From: Pachyseris speciosa
Taxonomy: Eukaryota; Cnidaria; Anthozoa; Scleractinia; Pachyseridae
Assembly: GCA_016490735.1 (NCBI GenBank)
Contig: JAEMWC010001386.1
Coordinates: 109,724 to 173,723, forward strand
Direction of reading: 5' to 3'
DNA length: 64,000 bases
The translations under genes were made by a program, and so were the position numbers. Below are positions 54,556 to 63,194 of this stretch, piece after piece; within the stretch, counting starts at the first letter, position 1, and each line of letters begins with the position of its first letter. The notes under the pieces were generated by a model. It was not told where the DNA came from and ran no database searches. It was given only the letters and a program-made list of their open reading frames with translations.

Positions 54556-55277
54556 ATTATTACCGCCCCTACAGCATTTCCCTTTTGAGAGAGCAATTTC
54601 TCAGGCATCGCCTTCCAGAAACAGCCAGTTTCGTCCTCATCCCATATATCCCTCGGTGAGTAGCCCCCAGTTAGCTCTTTCAATCTTTCATTCCAGTTGT
54701 CTATCGTCTCTTGGCTTACATCTCCCTCTTCCCCAGCAACGTTCATTTGGCCGATGTTATATCTCTTTTTCCACTTGTCTAGCCAACCACTTGTTCCTTT
54801 AAATGTGTCATCTCCAATTCTCTCAGGTATGATTCGCACTTCTTCGACCAGCATGGGGCCATCGACAGCGATATTTGACTCTCTTGCTCTGGTATACCAT
54901 TTCCACAACAAACCATTGATTTCGCCATACTTTTCAACATTCAATCTCTTTTGAGATTGAGCTCCTTCATTAGAGTTCCACGATTCGAGAATCTTAGCTT
55001 TCTGCTTCAGGATTTTGACAATCTGTGTTTTCCCGCAATAAAATATTTTCGCCAACTTCCTCGTGCTGTTACCCTTGTTCAATTTCCGGATGACTTCTAT
55101 TTTTTCTTTCAGGGAGACATTTCCTTTGACCATCATTAGCTTGTGGGGGCATTGGTGGCTTCTTCGCTGTGAATTTCTTTGTAACTGGTTTGATGTCCTT
55201 AACTGGGATTCTTGCTTGCTTGACGACCTTCGGGGTCGGCACGTCAGAACAAGAAACACAATAAGCCACCGATACAC
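54552..55277 (-). pseudogene. Tigger transposase, N-terminal DNA-binding part and first DDE Asp
   Basis: A 241-codon minus frame. Residues of about 53-95 (LKEKIEVIRKLNKGNSTRKL then AKIFYCGKTQIVKILK) form the psq/CENP-B-type helix-turn-helix. Residues 115-190 with YTRARESNIAVDGPMLVEEV and GTSGWLDKWKKRYNI form the second CENP-B DNA-binding domain. DIWDEDETGCFWKAMP near 208 carries the first catalytic Asp. The natural start is probably the Met before VKGNVSLKEK (about residue 48-49); the upstream 47 residues look non-homologous. A frameshift before KQQIT separates it from the central part. Confidence 0.88.
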
Positions 55278-55380
55278 CAGCTTTCCCGCCTAGGCTGTCT
55301 TCGTCAGCAGGGGATGAACATTCTTTAGACTTGTTACAGATAGGTTTTGCACACTTCAGACAAATATATATGAAGCCAAC

Positions 55381-55824
55381 ATGGAGAAAAAATATTTTTC
55401 AAGCATCACGGTTCATTCATTCATACGAGATTATCATGTGTACAAGGATGAAACAACATGGGTTCCCGAAATTGGTGAGCAACGTAGACTGAAACGTGAG
55501 CCACTGAATGAAAAAGATGGAAATGCAGTTGCAGTAGTGAGGCCGCTGTCAAGAAATTATACTGAAGCCGAACATCCCAACACCGTGTCAAAAGAAGACG
55601 AAATTGTTGGCCACATACCATTACAAATGTCTCAGTATGTTAGCAAATTCTTGAAACGAAGGACCAACAATGGAAAGGCCATTATAACAGGAAAACGTGT
55701 AACTCGAGGAGCAGGTTATGGACTGGAAATTCCCTGCAGTTACATTTTCTACGGAGACAATGACATTTCTATTCCATGGCTTAAAGAAAAGATTGAAAGC
55801 ACTGGCATATTTCACATTGAATAG
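55381..55824 (+). CDS. HIRAN-like protein encoded inside the Tigger element
   Basis: An intact 147-codon + ORF, divergent from the transposase and inside the element's TIRs. ATG at 55381 (aacATGGAG); stop at 55822-55824. It reads IRDYHVYKDETTWVPEIGEQ, then KREPLNEKDGNAVAVVRP, then DEIVGHIPLQMSQYVSKFLK, then GKAIITGKRVTRGAGYGLEI and PCSYIFYGD. The two middle blocks match the HIRAN pattern 'rEP.N..D.NAVaV ... vGhIP......l', a fold that binds DNA ends in some helicases and occurs alone in many invertebrate proteins. No helicase or nuclease follows. About 100 bp separates it from the transposase start region, so a shared bidirectional promoter is possible. Its lack of stops contrasts with the broken transposase. 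It could be an element accessory protein or a captured host gene. Confidence 0.75.
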   Translation: MEKKYFSSITVHSFIRDYHVYKDETTWVPEIGEQRRLKREPLNEKDGNAVAVVRPLSRNYTEAEHPNTVSKEDEIVGHIPLQMSQYVSKFLKRRTNNGKAIITGKRVTRGAGYGLEIPCSYIFYGDNDISIPWLKEKIESTGIFHIE

Positions 55825-56090
55825 CGCTTGGGCAATGTATGCATTCTTCTGATGAAACTTTGTACTGACAGTATATCATTTTGGAACAGATCACTGTAAC
55901 AATTAATGTAAACTGTTATTATCTGTCAGCAGTCCGGGGTAGCGTCATTAAAAATTGAACTTTTGTCACTTCTGAGTAGTGATTTACTAAAGATCATTCA
56001 TGATTATGTTGGGTGGTCACTTACCAGAAACAGAAAACAAAAGAATAATTATGCCAAATTTCTGGCCTAAAAAGTGGTGGCAGTCACTTT
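55825..56090. other. 3' flank of the HIRAN-like ORF within the Tigger element
   Basis: AT-rich, no further ORF. The subterminal repeats begin near 56100. Confidence 0.5.
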
Positions 56091-56231
56091 AGAAATTTGA
56101 GTGGTGGTCGCTTACGAGAGAGCTCTGGGAACAGTATTTAACTGAGAGACAAAACGGTTGTTTACGAAGTGGTAGCTTACGGGAGGTGGTCGCTTACGAG
56201 AAGTGGTCGCTATGAGAGAGTTGACTGTATA

Positions 56232-57254
56232 CATTATATTATCATATAAGAGGATTAAATCTCGGAAAGATATTCTTGTTCGAGGGAACAAAGGCTAAAG
56301 AGCATCGCAACCACAAGCCACGAGCGCAGTTGGTGCAGGCCTGTCATTAACTATTCTTTCAGTTGAAGTGATAAAAGTGGGCGGCCATTCCAAAAACTAG
56401 TCCCTGCAACAAGTTGCGGGGACAAGTCCCATCATGTGAACTAGCCATTTTTGCCACAAAATCTAGTCGCAGGGACTAAAATTTGGTCCCTCAGACTACA
56501 TGTAGTCCCACAAATTCAAACTGGTTTAAATTTTGGTAGCCTGCTTGCAGGCCACCATGTTGGATTACATAGAGGAGGACCTGGGACGAGTGTTAAAGTG
56601 AGAAACAAGTGGGAGGGGTCCTCCACTACATCGTCCAATATGGCGACTGGATTTTGCAGGCGCGAGAGTACAGTATTACCACCTGGCGAGCCATCCTCGG
56701 AGACCCAGGGGCAGATAGTCGGGACGGGACAAAGATGCGGGACAAGCGAAAGTTTACAAGACAGTGGGGAGACCCCCTGGGAACATTTCTTTATCGGACT
56801 CGTTCCAGAAGCTATTGAAATCCAGCTTCGCGATTGGGCGGAAATTTTCAGGCAAGGAATTTTTTTCTGCCCAATGGGCGGTCAGCTTATATATTACACT
56901 CCTTTGGTGACTCCTTGCACCAACAAGTAAGCGGCCAATCTGCTGTCAACCACATTTTTAGTGGTTCCGCTTGTCTCGTTCATTCCACAGATTTATCCTA
57001 CATGTACATGTACGAGGAACTTTTTGGTGGCAAGGGACCCACAAAACCCAGAAATCCACAAATTAAAATTGAAATCAAGCAACAATCACTTGTAAGGAAC
57101 TAGAAAAATCAAGATGAAGACCAACCCCAGGCATCGTAAACTTCACACGAAGAACAGCATGTAACTCGGTCTCTTTCTTTGGTTAGGATCATTGTTATTA
57201 TGAAAGGTGTTTGTCATCGTGGTTTCAAATGATAGCTGAGTTAATCTTTTGTCT
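56232..57254. other. Unassigned, probable fragments of dispersed repeats
   Basis: 'agtccctgcaacaagttgcg' and 'gtcgcagggactaaaatttg' (56400-56490) and 'ggagacccaggggcag' to 'gggacgggacaaagatgcgggac' (56698-56745) look like pieces of interspersed elements. The overlapping + ORFs (56451-57103) have no recognisable domain. Confidence 0.35.
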
Positions 57255-59085
57255 CACGATTGAGTCACAAAGATGTAGATCGCAATGTTTTGACCGCTAT
57301 ACTGCTGGTCTTCATTAGGCGATGGTGTCGACTGGCTGTGTGTGAGTATAAGAAGCACCGTGGCTGGTGGTGATTGGTGCGTTTTGATCCTCGCTTAGGC
57401 TGTTGTTGATTGGAGGATTTCGATCTATCGTGTTCCTTAATCCATTCATGCATAGATCTTCCAGTCTCTCCAATATAAACCTTACCATATTCACAGGGAA
57501 TCTTGTAGACTACTCCATCTTGTTTTACTGGATTGACAATGTCCTTAGGTCGCACTAGGTGTGATCTAAGAGTTGTGTCAGATCTGAAAACAGTCTGTAT
57601 GCCTTGTTGTTGTAGGCAATGGCGAAGAGCCTCCGATGTGCCTTTGACATATGGCAGAACCACAGTAGATTTAATTTCTGGTTCAGGTTCTTTAGTGGTT
57701 GTTTGTCCCTTGGTTTTCGTAAGACTTTTTACAAACGAAAATGGATAACCGTTGGAAACAAGGACCGATGAGAGGTGTTTCTTTTCATGAGAGATAACTG
57801 ATGGTTTTGTTATAAGGTGTTTAGATCGATCAAACAGACACTTGACAATACCGCATTTTACAGATTGTGGGTGGTGTGAATCATACACCAAGTACTGGTC
57901 AGTGTGTGTAGGCTTTCTGTAAACACTGGTAGAGAGGTATCCGTTCAAATCCTTGATGATCAACGTATCAAGGAAGGGAATTGAATTGTCATTCTCAGTT
58001 TCCATTGTGAAACATATCGTCGGCTGTTGACTATTGAGGTGTTGTAAAAACGAGTCAACTTTGTCACAATCTAAGATGGTAAAGGTGTCTCCACGTAGCA
58101 TTTCCAGAACTTAGGTGTACAGGGCGTCGATGTCAAAGCTTGCTCCTCAAGACCCTCCATGTAGAGGTTAGCTATCACTGCGGATACCGGGCTACCCATG
58201 GCTGCTCCTTCTTGCTGTTCGTAAATCAGTCCATCATACTGAAAGTATGCGGATCTAAGAACAAAACTCAAGAGGTCTGCAATCTGCGTAGGTGTTAAAG
58301 TCGTGCGGTTGGCAAGGCACAGGTCAGCTTTTAGTTTTCGCAGTGCAGTCTGTACTGCTCCTTCGATTGGAACGTTCGTAAACAGAGACACTACATCAAA
58401 AGACACCATGATCTCGTTTTCTAGTACACTTTCACCGTTCACAATGGACACAAAATAAGCTGAGTTGTCAACTGTGTATTCTGAGTTCCCTGTTAGGGGA
58501 GATAATACATCGCTAAGTAGGAGGACAGATCATAAGCAAAGATGTTCACGCAAGAGACTATAGGTCTCTGGTGTGTTGGCCTTGTGTATCTTGGGAAGGC
58601 CATAAATTCTAGGTGGTTGCTTATGCTTGGGCCTGATCTTGTTATACACAGAATCTGTCAAGTGTCCACCTCGCTTCAGGCTCAGAAGTTTTTCAGTCAA
58701 CTTTTGGGTTAAGCGGTCCGTTGGGTCCTTTTTAAGAAGTCGGTATGGACCAGTCCCAATCAGTGCCTTCATCTTATCATGATAGTTGTTCTTACATATC
58801 TTGCACTACACTGGCACGACCTTTATCTGCTGGGAGAATCATGATGGAGGCATCCTCTTTCAAACCTTTGAGTGTATGTCGCATCTCCCTGGTAATGTTA
58901 GGTTTGGGAAGCTTATCCCGTTGGAGAATAGAGATCACGCTTCTCCTGACAGTGTCGGCCTGTTCTGCGTCAAGTGGTCTTATGGCAGACTCCACTTTGG
59001 CACTTATCTCAGTCGCTGGGATGCTACTAGGTGTTATAACAGTGAAATTTAACCCTTTCTGTAGTAAAGAAACATTAGTGTAGTA
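57255..59085 (-). pseudogene. Penelope-like retroelement, nearly full-length, frameshifted
   Basis: The minus strand from about 59085 to 57265 carries the N-terminal extension (LNFTVITPSSIPATEI; TREMRHTLKGLKEDASIMIL; PADKGRASVV), then RIYGLPKIHKANTP, then MVSFDVVSLFTNVPIEGAVQ, GLIYEQQEGAAMGSPVSAVI and ANLYMEGLEE. The catalytic Y-V-D-D block follows and is broken by a one-base deletion: the frame reads KCYV and switches to the -DTFTI frame. Next are IPFLDTLI, YRKPTHTDQYL, then GVVYKIPCEYGKVYIGETGR, the start of a GIY-YIG endonuclease. The endonuclease is truncated after KEHDR, so its downstream Glu/Asn residues are missing. Other frameshifts lie near 58790, 58575 and 58515. It is inactive. A hammerhead-like tail (57318-57284) ends it. 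Confidence 0.9.
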
Positions 59086-59280
59086 AAGAAACATTACCAG
59101 GAAGATGTGACATGCACTCAAAGGTTTGAAAGAGGATGCCTCCATCATGATTCTCCCAGCAGATAAAGGTCATGCCAGTGTAGTGCTAGATAAGAACACC
59201 TATCATGATAAGATGAAGGCACTGATTGAGTTTGATCGATACCGACTTCTTAAGAAGGACCCAACTACGCAGTTCAGCCG
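59085..59280 (+). pseudogene. Inverted partial copy of the Penelope-like 5' coding region
   Basis: The + strand reads KEDASIMILPADKGHASVVL, then KNTYHDKMKALI and YRLLKKDPT. This duplicates about 58730-58905 of the minus-strand element in the opposite orientation. The junction carries a short direct repeat (tagtaaagaaacatta twice, near 59060-59092). Confidence 0.85.
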
Positions 59281-59330
59281 CCAGGATGGTGGGAATGACA
59301 AAGAACACTGTTGGAAACATGTTCACTGTC

Positions 59331-60190
59331 CTTAGACAATAGGGACTTTAAGCAAGGACTACGGAAGCGTCTAGTACGGCGGGTTTTGACTGCGGAAGAA
59401 TGGGACGAGCACGTATAGTTCCGCGGAAATTCGAAGCTCTTATTTACATTAAGCAAGCCATACTATGTCGCGTTGTACAAAATGTTTATTATCTTTTTCT
59501 TCGGTGAAGTGGCAGAAGTGGGTACGTCATGCCATATGTTAAAGAAATAAGAGATTTGCTTCTTCTTTCCCACGGTGTAAATTTTATTTCTGTACACAAC
59601 CCAACATCATTTTGTTGACTCCATTCCATGCGCCTAAAAACAACAAAATATTATTATAACATACATGTAATATCGAACTTGATTTTCCAGTCATGCGCTT
59701 TCCTCGCCCAAATGCTAATGTACAAGTTCCAATAAGTAAAATATTTCCATAACGAAAGGTTTCTGAATTCGATTATTTGGAAAAGCCGTGCCAAGAATCG
59801 TGAAAGCTGGTTAATTACATTGCTTTCACGGCTCGCCAGAAACATGTTGTTTGAGTTTCACACCTCCCACTGCATTTAGTGCTCAAAATCGAGAAATGTG
59901 TTTTGAGAAATCACTAACAACGGCTAAAAAGGGATAAAATATCTGTATGTTGCCGTTTAGGTTCAAACACTGGCATACGAAGCATGTACATGTACACTGC
60001 AGGAAAATACATCAACAGACTTACATACATTGTACTTTCCACTTCGGCCTGCCATGATTCCTACGTATTCGACGAGCTGACTACGGCTAGAAACCAGGCC
60101 ATTGACGCTTGGCGGGAAGCAAAATTACTTCTGGTCACTGTACTAGATGCTTCCGAAGTCCTTGCTTTAAAGTCCCTATTATTGTAAAGG
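59331..60190. mobile_element. TIR element, about 0.86 kb
   Basis: The left end 'acaatagggactttaagcaaggactacgg' (59335) is mirrored by 'cttccgaagtccttgctttaaagtccctattattgta' (ending about 60188), with 'aagcgtctagtac'/'gtactagatgctt' continuing the pairing. The interior has no transposase. The + ORF 59984-60187 overlaps the right end and is not coding evidence. Confidence 0.78.
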
Positions 60191-60719
60191 GGACCTCAAG
60201 GACAGGCCCATCATTCCATTAGGTGGCAGTGTATACGTGGTGAAGTGCGACGAAAGCCAGTTCAAGCACAAATCAAAAGTAAGTCACTGCTTAAACATGT
60301 GACATTTCGCTGTTGCTTTGCTTATTTTTATTTTAAAATTGGTTACAGTTTTATTACTGTTTTTCTATTTTCTCCTCTTTAATTAATTAAACAATGTTAA
60401 GATATCTAGTTATCATTCGGGCAAATAACTTTCAGACCCTCCCCCCCCCCCCTGACAAAATTTTCCCGGTACGCCCATGACAAAAATTTTAATAATAAGA
60501 CGGCTAAAGAAGTTGAATTATAATTGTTGTTCCCCTTTACAGTACCAACGGGGACAAAGGGCAAAAAACGATGCTTGGGTAATTGGGGTGCTCTCTACAG
60601 AGAATAGCCCATGCCGAGGATACAGTGTACTTCAATTAAAAATCTGAATTATTACTTGCCCAACAAGTGAGTGGACCATGTGAAGTGCCCACTGTCAGAG
60701 GCAAACTGCTTCAACAATT
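60191..60719. other. Unassigned
   Basis: A C-run lies at 60438-60452. Nothing else recognised. Confidence 0.3.
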
Positions 60720-60931
60720 GAAGGGCTGAGGGCATAAACTGCCTATGTGTAATTTTCGGCCGTTTTTTTAGTTCGCTTGGAATTGTCCAAATTTTTGCAT
60801 GTGAACTGCATTTTAATTCAAAAACATTGTCCCGTATTTTTTTCACCGATTTCTTTTTCGTTTTCGATAAATAACGTATGCAAAAAAAACACCTTAAACT
60901 ACACATAGGCAGTTTATGCCCTCAGCCCTTC
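60720..60931. mobile_element. 212-bp MITE, copy 1
   Basis: Inverted ends gaagggctgagggcataaac + tgcctatgtgta and tacacataggc...ccctcagcccttc. The interior is almost identical to copy 2 (62983-63194). Confidence 0.88.
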
Positions 60932-61227
60932 ACATGTCTGCCTTATTAACATGCATGAAGTAATGCCCAAGGGTATTCTTTATGCGCAATGTGCGTTTTT
61001 GACTCATAAACAGCCCACAAAATGCCCATCGGACTTGGAAATGGTCGACTTTTTTAAATGCAGCACTTTATTACCAGTGTTTTGCTTACTGATAGTGCTC
61101 AAGAAGCTTCCTTAGCTGGAAAACAGTGCGCAACATTCTGGGTTGACTTAAAAACAGCACACAGCAACCTTGGTTAACCTTAAGCCAGCGCGCGTAGATT
61201 TTGTCCGACTTGAAAACAGCACTCAAA
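60932..61227. repeat. Flank and degenerate 'aaaacagca' repeats
   Basis: 'gacttaaaaacagcacacag', 'gacttgaaaacagcactcaa' and 'tggaaaacagtgcgcaac' recur at 61115-61225. 60932-60985 is an inverted match to 62925-62982. Confidence 0.5.
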
Positions 61228-61336
61228 AGATTTAGGGTTATTGTTAAGTTTAGAGTTAGGGTTAAAATTAGGGCTAGGGTTAGAGTTAGGGTTAGGGTTA
61301 GAGCTAGGGTTAGGGTTAGAGCTAGGGATAGGGTTC
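61228..61336. repeat. Degenerate interstitial telomeric repeat (TTAGGG)n
   Basis: About 15 units of ttaggg or one-base variants (ttagag, ctaggg, taggga) run on the + strand. The minus ORF with a Leu-Thr repeat across it is an artefact. Confidence 0.88.
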
Positions 61337-62000
61337 GGCCTAGAGCATTGCAAACGTTAACGTTAAAGTAAGCGGCGTATTTTGAGTCTCGCACAAGTTT
61401 TTTGGTTTCTTGGTTCCTCCGAAATGAAGAGAGCGCACAGGTTTCTTGGTTAATTCTTAATTCTTTCGGGAAGGCTTTGGCCGATGTAAGTAAAGTGTTG
61501 AAGAGGGTGTTTTGGTTGAAAACGGCATAAAGCTGGATCGGATTTGATTCTAACTCAGTGCTTAAAAAGCTTGCTGTCGGCTGAGAAATAGAATAAAATA
61601 TTAAGAAGGTTGTTTTTATTTGAAGATAGCTTTTGGCTACTACCAACAACTTCTGTTCGTGAGCAACACCGAAAATTTGAGTTAACGATGTTCAAGGGCA
61701 AAATTAAGAGTTAAAAGAGTAAGCTGTTTCCCGTCGGTTTCCGCTTCGAAACAGAGATTTGACTGGCGCTTCGCGTGCTTTGGTCATTATTGAAACGATT
61801 TTGAAGGGTTCATTTTCGTCGTCAAATGGAACCAGTGGAATGAAATTCGTATCACAAATCAACGTAAATGACGACAGTGAAAAAACTGGAACAAAATACT
61901 TAACTAGTTTTGTTGGCTTCAAGACGTAAATATTTGCATAAGATGTGAAATTTAATCCGTATCGTCTGATGCGTAACACAACGACTTGTTAAAATGTCTC
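61337..62000. other. Unassigned
   Basis: The minus ORFs 61086-61649 and 61704-61979 have no recognisable domain outside the telomeric-repeat artefact. Confidence 0.3.
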
Positions 62001-62076
62001 GCGTGCAAATACGTTTTTGCTGGTGTTTATCTCGCTTGAAAATACGTTTTGCTGATGTTTACAAGCCTCCATAAAA

Positions 62077-62409
62077 TCAGAATAACCGAGTTGATCGACG
62101 CAAAACTGATTTATATGTTGAAATTCGGCAGCATGTCTCCCTGTGTTTACATAACAACTCGACGACCGACCACGAGTAATATTTTCCACGCGCGCCCATG
62201 CAACTTTTCCCCGGATTGTTTTCAAGATAGTCATCGAAAACGGACGGACTTCTCGTCATGCTGACTTCCCTCTCTCGGATGAATTCTCCGTAATGTTTCC
62301 GAATTTTGACGAACTGTTTCACGGCTTCGATGGCCCGCGAGACAGCGCCCACTTCGGCCGCAATGAATTGTGGGAATGTTATGCCCTCGCGTGCGAAGAC
62401 ACTCTGCAA
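62077..62409 (-). CDS. Possible small ORF in a CpG-richer region
   Basis: A 110-codon minus frame: MQSVFAREGITFPQFIAAEV, then AIEAVKQFVKIRKHYGEFIR, then DDYLENNPGKSCMGARGKYY. No family is recognised. CpG is more frequent here (62150-62400) than in neighbouring DNA, which may mark a promoter or first exon. A ZNF143-like site overlaps. The antisense frames are also open, so coding status is uncertain. Confidence 0.25.
   Translation of the reverse strand: MQSVFAREGITFPQFIAAEVGAVSRAIEAVKQFVKIRKHYGEFIREREVSMTRSPSVFDDYLENNPGKSCMGARGKYYSWSVVELLCKHRETCCRISTYKSVLRRSTRLF
62359..62376 (-). promoter_or_regulatory. ZNF143/Staf-like binding site
   Basis: The minus strand reads TTCCCACAATTCATTGCG, matching the ZNF143 (SBS) pattern TTCCCA..AT.C..TGCG at all fixed positions I recall. 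Such sites typically lie in CpG-rich promoters, which fits the local composition. Not experimentally supported. Confidence 0.4.
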
Positions 62410-62982
62410 ACATCACTGACTTTTTTGCCCTAAAACTCCAAAAACACCTCTCCTTTTCGGAAATTCTAGCACGGTAACCTTTCAGAAATCGATCAAGACT
62501 AGCAAAACCGAGCCGCTTTTGAGACCAGAGATGTTTTCAGAGTTTTTTTTCTGCCCGGCTCTTAATCTCTACTCCCAAACCGGAGAGTCAAATTCATCTC
62601 TCTCTTCATGGTTTGGCAAGCAGAGAAAACACGACTGGCTTCTTTCAGCCGTGTTAGACTTGTGGATCTAAAGACTTCATGATGTCCTTTGATCACCGAG
62701 CGAACAGGCAAATTGACATAATTCGATTAAACCAAACAAGCTAGCGCGGATCGAGTCGGGAGCTTCGGCAGCTTCGGCAGACACGTTGCATAAGTACCAA
62801 TGTTTTAACCGCCAAAACTTTTAGTCTACGTCACACTATGGAACAATCCTTTCTACCTGTCAATCATTTCATGTCCAGTTTCAGTTTTACCCTTCAGTTA
62901 CGAGCATTTGGCGCTAAGTTTTCAAATAAAGAATACCAATACCCTTGGGCATTGCTCATGCATGTTAATAAGGCAGACATAT
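62410..62982. other. Unassigned
   Basis: 'agcttcggc' is repeated twice at 62761-62779. The right end (62925-62982) is an inverted match to the flank of MITE copy 1. Confidence 0.3.
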
Positions 62983-63194
62983 GAAGGGCTGAGGGCATAA
63001 ACTGCCTATGTGTAATTTTCGGCCGTTTTTTTAGTTCGCTTGGAATTGTCCAAATTTTTGCATGTGAACTGCATTTTGATTCAAAAACATTGTCCCGTAT
63101 TTTTTTTACCGATTTCTTTTTCGTTTTCGAGAAATAACGTATGCAAAAAAAACACCTAAAACTACACATAGGCAGTTTATGCCCTCAGCCCTTC
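62983..63194. mobile_element. 212-bp MITE, copy 2
   Basis: Same termini and length as copy 1, with only a few substitutions (for example attttaattc/attttgattc and ccttaaac/cctaaaac). Its flank is inverted relative to copy 1 although the MITE body is in the same orientation. Confidence 0.88.

Larger units (their letters stand above)
52949..56229. mobile_element. Tigger (pogo-type) DNA transposon, 3.28 kb, complete ends
   Basis: The left end CAGTCAACTCTCTCGTAAGC with gaccaccc is mirrored by ggtggtcgcttacgagaagtggtcgctatgagagagttgactg. Further subterminal 'tggtcgcttacgagag' copies lie on both sides. TA dinucleotides flank the element (52947-52948, 56230-56231). It contains a minus-strand Tigger transposase, broken into three frames, and a divergent + strand ORF encoding a HIRAN-like protein. 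A Penelope-like 3' tail appears inserted at about 53200-53460. Confidence 0.9.

Noticed and set aside
54197..54802. 201-codon + ORF opposite the Tigger transposase
   Set aside because: Antisense shadow of the transposase; no domain of its own.
57533..57748. + ORF opposite the Penelope-like element, also 58745-59083 and 58786-59052
   Set aside because: Antisense shadows of a recognised minus-strand retroelement.
61228..61336. Chromosome end (true telomere)
   Set aside because: Repeats are degenerate, short and flanked by ordinary sequence on both sides.
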